NCBI GenBank assembly: GCA_018715985.1
Contig: DVKO01000127.1
Location: 1-32,535 of the forward strand
Length of the DNA stretch: 32,535 bases
From: Candidatus Enterenecus avicola
GTDB lineage: Bacteria; Bacillota; Clostridia; Oscillospirales; Oscillospiraceae
Reading direction: 5' to 3'
In this document: positions 1 through 7,609 of the stretch, piece after piece
Layout: every line of letters begins with the position of its first letter
Position numbering within the stretch: position 1 is the stretch's first letter
Notes under the pieces: generated by a model
Databases searched by the model: none
Told to the model about the DNA's origin: nothing
Seen by the model: the letters and a program-made list of their open reading frames with translations, nothing else
Made by a program: the position numbers and the translations under genes

Positions 1-63
1 GTGAACTCATTTGCCTCAGACAGCAAACAGAGATGCGTATAGGATGGATTCTATGTTTCAGCA

Positions 64-124
64 TCTGCATCTTTTATATGCAGAACGGAGGGAACAACGG
101 GATATCTCCCATTGTTCCCTCCGT
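64..124. repeat. Two abutting hairpins: TCTGCAT/ATGCAGA (64-70/78-84) and ACGGAGGGAACAA/TTGTTCCCTCCGT (85-97/112-124) with inner GGGA/TCCC
   Basis: Complementary arms read directly; the second stem is 13 bp perfect, then a C.A mismatch, then 4 bp and loop TATC. It lies just 3' of the leftward 179-1078 gene. No T-run on either side. Confidence 0.7.
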
Positions 125-178
125 GTGTGTCATATGGAACCAGATATTGATACTATGAACGTACCATTTCCTATCATA

Positions 179-1078
179 TCATCCGATGCAGGCATGCACC
201 GCTGCCGTGGCACCGTCTGCCACAGCTGTGGCCACCTGGCGCACCTGCTTGACCCGTATATCACCCACAGCGTACACACCGGGAATCTGGGTCTCCATCC
301 ATTCGTTGACGGGGATGTATCCGTCTTGCAATTCCAACTGGGTGTACATCTGAGTATTGGGAACAGTTCCGGCGTAAACAAAGATGCCACATCCGGGGTC
401 CTCAACGGTTTTTACGGAGCCATCCAGCTCACTGCGGATATCCAACTGCTCCACCTGATTTTCTCCCCGGACAGCATGGAGACGGGCGTTGAGCATCAGC
501 TGAATGTTGGGTGTCTTTTTGACTTTTTCTCTGAACTCAGCAATGCAGCCTAGCTGAGGTTCAAAGTGGATGATCGTCACTTTTTTGGCAAGCCCAGCAA
601 GGTACAGTGCTTCCTTCACAGCGCCGTCGGCGCCGCCCACCACATACACATGTTTGCCAGCATAAGCGCAGCCATGTTGGGCAGCGTTCATGCCCATTCC
701 CTTGCCTGCCAGTATTTCTTCGCCGGGAATCCCCAACTTGCGCCCGGTGCTTCCTCCTGCCAAAATGAGCTTTTTACACTCATAGCTTTCCTTCTCTGTG
801 ACAACGGTTTTCACATCTCCCTGCATTTGAACCTGCTGCACAGTCTCCTGACGGATCTCCACTCCTGCATCTAAAGCCTGTTGCTTCATGCGCTGAGCAA
901 AGGTTTTGCCCGTCTCTCCAGGGACAATTCCAGCATAGTGGGTGACAGTGGAAACTTTTCCAATCAAGCCACCAACCTCGCCCTTTTCCAGCAACAAAAC
1001 GCTCTTGCCCCGGCTGACGCCATAAATACCCGCGCTGATGCCGGCGGGGCCGGCTCCCACAACAATGATGTCATACAT
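179..1078 (-). CDS. Thioredoxin-reductase-like FAD/NAD(P)-dependent oxidoreductase lacking the CxxC motif
   Basis: N-terminal DIIVVGAGPAGISAGIYGVSRG FAD motif, second VVGGADGAVKEA nucleotide-binding motif, C-terminal GVYAVGDIRVKQVRQVATAVADG typical of TrxR. Confidence 0.85.
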   Translation of the reverse strand: MYDIIVVGAGPAGISAGIYGVSRGKSVLLLEKGEVGGLIGKVSTVTHYAGIVPGETGKTFAQRMKQQALDAGVEIRQETVQQVQMQGDVKTVVTEKESYECKKLILAGGSTGRKLGIPGEEILAGKGMGMNAAQHGCAYAGKHVYVVGGADGAVKEALYLAGLAKKVTIIHFEPQLGCIAEFREKVKKTPNIQLMLNARLHAVRGENQVEQLDIRSELDGSVKTVEDPGCGIFVYAGTVPNTQMYTQLELQDGYIPVNEWMETQIPGVYAVGDIRVKQVRQVATAVADGATAAVHACIG

Positions 1079-1102
1079 GATGATACGCTCCTCTCTATTC
1101 TA

Positions 1103-2134
1103 TTACACCAGGCCCATGGCAAATTGCAGGGCCAAACTCACGGCAGTGATGGCGATCCAACAGCAGGCACCCAGAGCAATGGGCTTTCCGCCGCTCTTGA
1201 CCAGCTTGACGATGTTGGTGTTCAAGCCGATGGCCGCCATGGCCAGAACAATCATGAACTTGCTTAGCTCCTTCAGAGGATTGAAAACCGAAGCGGAAAT
1301 GCCGTTGCTCACAGAAACCGTGGTGATCACAGAGGCGGCAATGAAGAACAGAATGAAGAAGGGGAAGATTTTGGACATCTGGATCTTGGCCTCCCCATTT
1401 CCTCTCTCCTTACGGGTGCGCACAAACGCCAGCACCAAGGTGATGGGGATAATGGCCAACGTACGGGTGAGCTTGACGGTCACGGCCTTGTCCAGGGTCT
1501 GGGTGCCCAGATGCCACATACTGTCCCAAGTGGCCGCAGTGGCTGTCACGGAAGAGGTGTCGTTGACTGCCGTTCCGGCAAAGATGCCAAACGCCTCGCC
1601 GGAAGCGGTATCAAAGCCAATCAGCTGGCCCAGTGTGGGAAAGATCAGGGCAGCCAGCACATTGAAGAAAAAGATCACTGAGATAGCCTGGGCCACCTCA
1701 TTCTCGTCCGCATCAATGACAGGAGCAGTGGCTGCAATGGCGGAGCCGCCGCAGATGGAGGAACCCACTCCCACCAGAGTGGCGATCTTCCCGGGGATGT
1801 TCATGGCTCGGCTGAGAACAAAGGCCACCACAAGAGACACCGTGATGGTGCAGAGGATGATGGGCAGAGACTGACGTCCCGTATGGATCACCACATTCAG
1901 ATCCATACCGAACCCCAACAGGACAACCGCCCATTGCAGCACCTTTTTGGAGACAAACTTAATGCCGCTGTCCACGGGGTCCCGCCATTTCCACACCAGC
2001 GTGACCACCATACCTGCCAAAATCGCAATCACCGCACCGCCAATGATGGGGAACGCTTTCCCCAAGAACCAGGAGGGCACGGCAATGGCCAGGCAGAGCA
2101 GAATCCCATACCCATTCTTTTTGATAAACTGCAA
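1103..2134 (-). CDS. YeiH-family putative sulfate exporter / membrane protein
   Basis: 343 aa polytopic protein with [37 protein letters not shown] and [12 protein letters not shown] motifs typical of the YeiH/PSE family. Confidence 0.85.
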   Translation of the reverse strand: MQFIKKNGYGILLCLAIAVPSWFLGKAFPIIGGAVIAILAGMVVTLVWKWRDPVDSGIKFVSKKVLQWAVVLLGFGMDLNVVIHTGRQSLPIILCTITVSLVVAFVLSRAMNIPGKIATLVGVGSSICGGSAIAATAPVIDADENEVAQAISVIFFFNVLAALIFPTLGQLIGFDTASGEAFGIFAGTAVNDTSSVTATAATWDSMWHLGTQTLDKAVTVKLTRTLAIIPITLVLAFVRTRKERGNGEAKIQMSKIFPFFILFFIAASVITTVSVSNGISASVFNPLKELSKFMIVLAMAAIGLNTNIVKLVKSGGKPIALGACCWIAITAVSLALQFAMGLV

Positions 2135-2182
2135 AGTTATTCCACCTTTCTCTCTTGTTTCCTGTCTTTGTTGTTCTTGTGC

Positions 2183-2188
2183 ATTATA
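2183..2188 (-). promoter_or_regulatory. Putative -10 box (TATAAT on minus strand) of the YeiH-family gene
   Basis: Minus strand reads GGGAGTATAATGCAC upstream of the 2134 start; the -35 is weak (TTTTAT, 18 nt spacer). Confidence 0.5.
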
Positions 2189-2214
2189 CTCCCTGGAAAC
2201 GAAAAAATAAAATT

Positions 2215-2238
2215 ATTTATCTTGATATGTGGATAAAT
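2215..2238. promoter_or_regulatory. Inverted repeat ATTTATC-N10-GATAAAT, candidate LysR-type regulator site
   Basis: Perfect 7-bp arms in the divergent LysR/YeiH intergenic region, upstream of the YeiH -35 region. Confidence 0.55.
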
Positions 2239-2287
2239 TTTCGTTATGATGGGGAGGAACAACCAACGGGATGGGAGCGTGGCTGGC

Positions 2288-3202
2288 GTGCTGGATTTTC
2301 GCATTCAAACCTTTTTAAGTGTGTGTCGCAACATGAGCTTCACCGCCGCCTCGGAGGAACTGCACATCACCCAGCCTGCCGTCTCGCAGCACATTCGATA
2401 CTTGGAAAAAGCCTACGGCTGTCCCCTGTTCATCCGGGATGGAAAGCGGGTTTCCCTGACCCCCGCAGGGGAAGTGCTTCTGCACACCATGGGCTCCCTG
2501 CAAAACGACCACCTGGCTCTGGTCCGTCGAATGCAGGAGGCAGGCGGAACCAAAAAAACTCTGACCTTTGGTGTGACCCTGACCATTGGCGAGTATGCTA
2601 TCCTCCCTGCCCTGGCCCAATATCTCAAGGAGCACCCCGACATCAACGTACAGGTGCGCTACGGCAACACCCACACTCTGGTGGACCTGCTTCACGAGGG
2701 GAAAATCGACTTTGCCCTGGTAGAGGGCTATGTGCCCATGGATGACTTTGATACCCTGGTGGACCGGATGGAGCCATATCTTCCCGTATGTGCCAAGGGC
2801 CATGTGTTTCAAAAGCCCGTGTCTACCTTAAAAGATCTGTTGGGCGAGCGCCTGCTCATTCGGGAGGAGGGATCCGGTACGCGGGAGATCCTGGAAAAGT
2901 ACCTCTCCGCCCTCAACCTCAGCCTCGCCGACTTCACCCACTACGCCCAGGTGGAAAATATGCACAGCATTGTAGGGCTATTGCTGCGTGACTGCGGGAT
3001 CACTTTCCTCTATCAGGCCGCGGTGCAAGACCTGCTCCAGCAAGGGCTGGTGGAGATCATCCCCATCTCTGACTTCCAGATGCACCATGAATTCACCTTC
3101 ATCTGGAACAAAAACAGTTGTTTTGCCGGGGAATATCGGGACATCTGTCGCCAACTGCACAGTGCAGACGCACGCTCTCTTGACGAGCTCCCCCTGCCGT
3201 GA
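2288..3202 (+). CDS. LysR-family transcriptional regulator (GTG start proposed; ORF open from 2246)
   Basis: LDFRIQTFLSVCRNMSFTAASEELHITQPAVSQHIRYLEKAYGCPLF is a canonical LysR HTH; GGAG about 10 nt before GTG 2288. Confidence 0.9.
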   Translation: MLDFRIQTFLSVCRNMSFTAASEELHITQPAVSQHIRYLEKAYGCPLFIRDGKRVSLTPAGEVLLHTMGSLQNDHLALVRRMQEAGGTKKTLTFGVTLTIGEYAILPALAQYLKEHPDINVQVRYGNTHTLVDLLHEGKIDFALVEGYVPMDDFDTLVDRMEPYLPVCAKGHVFQKPVSTLKDLLGERLLIREEGSGTREILEKYLSALNLSLADFTHYAQVENMHSIVGLLLRDCGITFLYQAAVQDLLQQGLVEIIPISDFQMHHEFTFIWNKNSCFAGEYRDICRQLHSADARSLDELPLP

Positions 3203-3246
3203 TACCATTGTCCGTAGCGCAACCATACCAGCAAAGGAGCTTTATC

Positions 3247-4044
3247 ATGCAATCCCAAATCCTCTTTCTTGTCCTTCTCTCCGCAGCCACCGGCGTGGGT
3301 GGCCTGGCCCTGGGCGGGCTGCTGGCCCTTCTGCTCAAGCGAGAGTCCCCCAAAGGCACCAGTCTGCTGCTGAGCTTCACCGCCGGACTGATGCTGTGTA
3401 TTGTCTGCTTTGATATGATTCCCGAGGCCATGGAGCAGGTGGAACAGCTTTACGTTCCTCCTGTTTGTCTTGTACTGGGTTTTCTCATCACTTTCGCCCT
3501 CAACGCTTGGATCGACAAAAGCATGCACCATGAAGACCACCATCACCCCCACCACTGTGCCTGTGGCCACCACGATTTGAAGACAGCTGGATTTGTGCTG
3601 GCTGCCGCAGTGGCTCTGCACAATATGCCGGTGGGCATGGCAGTGGGCACCACGGTGGCGGTACAGGGCATCTGCTACGCCAGCCTGCTCACCGCTGTCA
3701 CCATCGCCTTCCACAACATTCCTGAGGGCATGAGCATCGCCGTCCCCCTTCTTCACGACGGTTCCAAGCCCTTTTCTGCCATCGGCGTTGCCGCCCTCAG
3801 CGGCGCTCCCACGGTTCTGGGTGCTCTGCTGGGCTACTTTATCGGCAACCAGACCCCTCTGGCCCTGTCCGTGGCCATGAGCATCGCCGGAGGCGCCATG
3901 CTGTATGTGGTGTTCTTTGAACTGCTCCCCGAGGCTTACCAGCAGTGGCGGTCCAAGTGGGCCATTCTGGCCACCATCATTGGCTTTGCCCTGGGCCTGC
4001 TCCTCATCTCCAGCCATCTGCACATTCACGTCCATCCCTTCTGA
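3247..4044 (+). CDS. ZIP-family divalent metal transporter
   Basis: ALHNMPVGMAVGTT and IAFHNIPEGMSIAVPL motifs plus a His-rich loop HHEDHHHPHHCACGHH; SD aaaggag precedes ATG 3247. Confidence 0.9.
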   Translation: MQSQILFLVLLSAATGVGGLALGGLLALLLKRESPKGTSLLLSFTAGLMLCIVCFDMIPEAMEQVEQLYVPPVCLVLGFLITFALNAWIDKSMHHEDHHHPHHCACGHHDLKTAGFVLAAAVALHNMPVGMAVGTTVAVQGICYASLLTAVTIAFHNIPEGMSIAVPLLHDGSKPFSAIGVAALSGAPTVLGALLGYFIGNQTPLALSVAMSIAGGAMLYVVFFELLPEAYQQWRSKWAILATIIGFALGLLLISSHLHIHVHPF

Positions 4045-4065
4045 TCCCAGAAAGGCGGTAAAAGT

Positions 4066-4470
4066 ATGACGGATCTCGAACTGGTGTCCCTGGCCCACAC
4101 CATGCTGGAGCGGGCCTACGCCCCCTATTCTCACTTTCCGGTGGGTGCAGCCCTGCTGTGCCGGGACGGACAGGTCTTTACCGGGTGCAACGTGGAAAAC
4201 GCCGCCTATGGTCAATGCCTGTGTGCGGAGCGCACAGCGCTGGTGAAGGCGGTCAGCGAGGGCCATACCAGCGACCTGGACACGCTGGCAGTGATCTCTC
4301 GGGGAGACGAATTTTGTTGGCCCTGCGGCGCCTGCCGTCAAATGCTGTACGAATTTCAGCCCAACCTGCGCATCTTGGTGGCCCGAAGTGATCAGAGCTA
4401 CAAGGAAGTCACGCTGGATCAGTTGATGCCCCACGGCTTTGGCCCCAAGCATTTGAAAGAATTTCAATGA
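4066..4470 (+). CDS. cdd: Cytidine deaminase
   Basis: GCNVENAAYGQCLCAERTAL and PCGACRQ zinc/active-site motifs; 134 aa. Confidence 0.95.
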   Translation: MTDLELVSLAHTMLERAYAPYSHFPVGAALLCRDGQVFTGCNVENAAYGQCLCAERTALVKAVSEGHTSDLDTLAVISRGDEFCWPCGACRQMLYEFQPNLRILVARSDQSYKEVTLDQLMPHGFGPKHLKEFQ

Positions 4471-4476
4471 ATGCAT

Positions 4477-4526
4477 AAACCTCCTTTCCCCTGCCCATAC
4501 TACCAGTGGCAGAGAAAAGGAGGTTT
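4477..4526 (+). terminator. Hairpin AAACCTCCTTT...AAAGGAGGTTT (plus inner CTGCC/GGCAG) followed by TTTTT; it contains the SD of the next gene
   Basis: 11-bp perfect outer stem (4477-4487/4516-4526) and 5-bp inner stem (4491-4495/4508-4512); AAAGGAGG sits 8-9 nt before GTG 4532. Confidence 0.7.
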
Positions 4527-4531
4527 TTCAC

Positions 4532-4756
4532 GTGTTTTTAGACAAATTAGCCTTGTCCCTGGCCATCATCGGAGGTTTGAACTGGGGTACCATCGGCCTT
4601 TTCAACTTTGACCTGGTGGCACTCATCTGTGGTGGCTCCGGCACCTGGCTGGCCCGTACCATCTACGCGCTGGTGGGCATCGCTGCCATCTGGTGCGTCA
4701 CCCTGCTGTTCCGGCCCACGGATCACCAGCACAACAGCCAAACCTATCACGGATAA
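4532..4756 (+). CDS. DUF378-family small membrane protein (GTG start)
   Basis: LALSLAIIGGLNWGTIGLFNFDLVALICGG...RTIYALVGIAAIWCV matches DUF378 signatures. Confidence 0.85.
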   Translation: MFLDKLALSLAIIGGLNWGTIGLFNFDLVALICGGSGTWLARTIYALVGIAAIWCVTLLFRPTDHQHNSQTYHG

Positions 4757-4761
4757 CTCCG

Positions 4762-4797
4762 ATAAAAATTCCTCGGTGCAAACCGGGGAATTTTTAT
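4762..4797. terminator. Bidirectional intrinsic terminator ATAAAAATTCCTCGGT-GCAA-ACCGGGGAATTTTTAT
   Basis: 16-bp stem (one G.U) closed by a GCAA tetraloop, A/T-rich flanks, between convergent genes; the stop codon of the leftward gene (4794-4796) lies inside the arm. Confidence 0.85.
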
Positions 4798-5252
4798 TTC
4801 AACTCCAGATTGATGCTTCCATCTTGGGCGTGGATGACCCCGTACCCCTCACGGGCACGGCACCCACCCACCGTTCCTGGATTCATCAGGTAAATTCCCT
4901 GGCGATACACCACCTTGGCCAGGTGGGTGTGGCCAAAACAGATGACATTCACCTGCCGGTTCAATCCCTCTTGGAGCAACTCGTCCAATCCGCTTTTTAC
5001 ATATTGCAGGTGCCCATGGGTCAGGAGGAACCGGACACCTTCCAGCTCCACCACCCGTAAGTCGGGTGCCTTTCCCCAATCACAGTTGCCCCGTACCAGG
5101 TCCATGGGTACATCCGGGTACAGAGAGGCCAGCTCCTGCCCATCCCGATAATGGTCACCTAGGAAAAACACATGGTGGGGACGTTCCAACTCCATGGCCT
5201 CCACCATCTTGCCCATGGAGCCATGAGAGTCGGAAAATACTAGTATTTTCAT
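4794..5252 (-). CDS. YfcE-family metallophosphoesterase
   Basis: MKILVFSDSHG, FLGDHYRDG, VRGNCDW, LLTHGH, FGHTHLA and MNPGTVGGCR motifs of the calcineurin-like YfcE/MJ0936 family. Confidence 0.92.
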   Translation of the reverse strand: MKILVFSDSHGSMGKMVEAMELERPHHVFFLGDHYRDGQELASLYPDVPMDLVRGNCDWGKAPDLRVVELEGVRFLLTHGHLQYVKSGLDELLQEGLNRQVNVICFGHTHLAKVVYRQGIYLMNPGTVGGCRAREGYGVIHAQDGSINLELK

Positions 5253-5332
5253 GGTAGTCACCTTTTCTCTGTTTACTCATATAATAGGAACAGGCGAGCC
5301 CAGTACGCTCCCCTGCGATAGGAGGAATTCCC

Positions 5333-5599
5333 ATGGCCAACTTGGATGGACTGCTTCACAACAAGCAGGCAGCGCACCTGCTCTCCGACCAGAAGAAGCT
5401 GGAGCAGCTGCGCAACGCCCCGGAAACTCAACAGCTGTTCACCATGCTCCGGGAGAATACCGGGGGCGATTTGGAACAGGCGGCCAACCACGCCGCCAAA
5501 GGGGATGCCGCCCCCCTGATTTCCGCCATACGTGCCCTGATGCGGGATCCGCAAGGGGCCAAATTGATGGAGAAAATGAAACAGCATCTCAACGAGTGA
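5333..5599 (+). CDS. Uncharacterised 88-aa protein
   Basis: SD aggagg before ATG; first gene of a tight three-gene cluster. Confidence 0.7.
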   Translation: MANLDGLLHNKQAAHLLSDQKKLEQLRNAPETQQLFTMLRENTGGDLEQAANHAAKGDAAPLISAIRALMRDPQGAKLMEKMKQHLNE

Positions 5600-5616
5600 A
5601 AAAAGGAGGTGAGCCA

Positions 5617-6021
5617 ATGGCGGAATGGGAAGAAAAATTGGAGGGCATCCTCTCCAACCCCCAGGCCATGGAGCAGATCATGGCTCTGGCAAAATCCTTG
5701 GAAGGTGACAACACCCAACAAGGCACCCCTTCTCCGACTCCGGCGGCTCCCACCTCCCCTCCGCCCGCCGGGCCGGACCTGTCGGGACTGCTCAGCGGCG
5801 TGGGAAAGCTGGACCCCAAGCTGCTCTCCATGGCGGCAAAGTTCATGGGGCAGATGGGGAGGCAAGACGACCGGCGTACCGCACTGCTCCAGGCCCTGCG
5901 CCCCTTTGTCAAGCCGGAGCGGTATGCGAAGCTGGACAAAGCCATCCAAATTGCCAAGCTGTCTGTGCTCATCCGCAGCGGCCTGGAGCTCTTCCGATCA
6001 AAGGAGGATTCCCATGTATAG
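5617..6021 (+). CDS. Uncharacterised 134-aa protein with Pro-rich linker
   Basis: SD aaaggagg before ATG 5617; 17 nt after the previous stop; 8-nt overlap with the next gene. Confidence 0.75.
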   Translation: MAEWEEKLEGILSNPQAMEQIMALAKSLEGDNTQQGTPSPTPAAPTSPPPAGPDLSGLLSGVGKLDPKLLSMAAKFMGQMGRQDDRRTALLQALRPFVKPERYAKLDKAIQIAKLSVLIRSGLELFRSKEDSHV

Positions 6022-6331
6022 TCACTACTTATCCGACGATGATTGGATGGTGCTGGACGATTCTCCCACGCAAGAGCCGCACCCGCAGGCGCCGATGAGC
6101 AGCCAGCCCCCACACACCGGTTCTTCCGTCTTACAGGAATTGTCCGGAGGGATTTCTCAGCTTCTGGGCGGGGTCACCAAGCACTTCTCTTTGGAGCACA
6201 TTGATACCGGCGACATTCTCCTGGTACTCATCCTGCTATTTCTCTTTATAGAGGGGGACAATCTGGAACTGGTCATCACCCTGGGTCTTATGCTCCTGTT
6301 GGGGCTGGGGGATGACGAGGAACAGGAGTAG
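6014..6331 (+). CDS. Uncharacterised 105-aa protein with C-terminal hydrophobic hairpin and acidic tail
   Basis: SD aaggagg before ATG 6014; DILLVLILLFLFIEGDNLELVITLGLMLLLGLGDDEEQE C-terminus. Confidence 0.7.
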   Translation: MYSHYLSDDDWMVLDDSPTQEPHPQAPMSSQPPHTGSSVLQELSGGISQLLGGVTKHFSLEHIDTGDILLVLILLFLFIEGDNLELVITLGLMLLLGLGDDEEQE

Positions 6332-6335
6332 CGCC

Positions 6336-7349
6336 TTACAGCGCCACAAATCCCACTTTTTTATACACCTTCCGCAGGGTCTTCTGGGCCACGCGGGAGG
6401 CTTTTTCTGCTCCGGCACGGTACACACTCTCCAGATACGCCTTGTCTGCCATCATGCGGGTGGCCTCCTCCCGGATGGGCCGCAGGCACTCCACCACGGC
6501 CTCGCCCACAGCGGGCTTAAACACGCCGTAGCCCTGTCCGTCAAACTCCCGCTCGATGTCTGCATAAGACTTTCCAGTTACTGCGGCGTAAATGTTCATC
6601 AGGTTTGCCACCCCGGGCTTGTGTTCCGGATCGTAGCGCACGCAGTTCTCCCGGTCGCTGTCTGTGATGGCCCGCTTAAACTGCTTCATGATGACGGCGG
6701 GATCGTCCATGAGGCACACCCGGCCGGTGTCCTCATTCTCAGACTTGGACATCTTGGCCTCAGGGTTGGTCAAAGACATGATGCGGGCGCCCACCTTGGG
6801 AATGTAGGGCTCCGGCATCTTAAATACATCCCCATAAATGCCGTTGAAGCGCTGGACAATGTTGCGGGTCAGCTCCACGTGCTGCTTCTGATCCTCTCCC
6901 ACGGGCACATAGTCGGGCTGATAGAGAAGAATATCAGCGGCCATCAGCGAGGGATAGGTAAACAGACCGCCGTTGATATTGTCTGCGTTTTTGGCAGCCT
7001 TATCCTTAAACTGGGTCATCCGGGACAACTCTCCAAACATGGCATAGCAGTTGAGCACCCACCCCAGTTCCGCGTGCTGGTGAACGTGGGACTGAATGAA
7101 CAGGGTGTTCTTCTCCGGGTCCAGGCCGCAGGCGATGTATTGCGCCAGCTGCTCCAGAGTACGCCGACGCAAATCGGCGGGGTTCTGCCGCACTGTAATG
7201 GAGTGCAGATCTGCCATAAAGTAATAACAATCAAACTCCTCGGCTCGGGCAGCCCAATTCTTAATGGCACCCAGATAGGAGCCCAGGGTCAGATCTCCGC
7301 TGGGCTTAATGCCGGAGAGCATTACTTTCTTTTCTGTTTGCTGTTGCAT
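6336..7349 (-). CDS. trpS: Tryptophan--tRNA ligase
   Basis: MLSGIKPSGDLTLGSYLGAIKNW (class I HIGH-region equivalent), DLHSITVRQ, KMSKSENE (KMSKS); start MQQQTEKK at 7349, ORF open further upstream. Confidence 0.95.
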   Translation of the reverse strand: MQQQTEKKVMLSGIKPSGDLTLGSYLGAIKNWAARAEEFDCYYFMADLHSITVRQNPADLRRRTLEQLAQYIACGLDPEKNTLFIQSHVHQHAELGWVLNCYAMFGELSRMTQFKDKAAKNADNINGGLFTYPSLMAADILLYQPDYVPVGEDQKQHVELTRNIVQRFNGIYGDVFKMPEPYIPKVGARIMSLTNPEAKMSKSENEDTGRVCLMDDPAVIMKQFKRAITDSDRENCVRYDPEHKPGVANLMNIYAAVTGKSYADIEREFDGQGYGVFKPAVGEAVVECLRPIREEATRMMADKAYLESVYRAGAEKASRVAQKTLRKVYKKVGFVAL

Positions 7350-7503
7350 ATGTTTCACAACCTTTGCGCATTTTTCCCAAACAGACGCCCATTTGGACAC
7401 AAAATAAGAAAAATTCCAGCTGGTCGCTGCTCTATGGATTATACCACATACCTGTCTTGCCTGCAACCAGAGGGTGTAAATACTACAATTTGTTTCCACA
7501 TCC

Positions 7504-7543
7504 TTAAAAATTCTTAAGAAACAACCCATGGCGGTATTAAGAA
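7504..7543. promoter_or_regulatory. Repeated TTAAAAA / TTAAGAA / TTAAGAA motifs upstream of the dlt-like operon, including palindrome TTCTTAAGAA
   Basis: TTAAAAA at 7504, TTAAGAA at 7514 and 7537; 7511-7520 is a perfect 10-bp palindrome. Confidence 0.35.
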
Positions 7544-7609
7544 TTATCCCCCATAATAGCACATACGTAGGGGGACTCCCCCTGACAACCCATAGGAGAC
7601 ATACAGACT

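Noticed and set aside
3013-4476. 487-aa minus-strand ORF antisense to LysR/ZIP/cdd
   Set aside because: Spans several recognised genes on the opposite strand, no family motifs, compositional artefact.
5251-6021. 256-aa ORF beginning at 5251
   Set aside because: The N-terminal part is out of frame with the 88-aa gene and lacks an SD; the supported start is ATG 5617 with AAAGGAGG.
7350-7600. Possible T-box riboswitch upstream of trpS
   Set aside because: No T-box signature (AGGGTGGNACCGCG or its reverse complement) or terminator/antiterminator pair seen in the leader.
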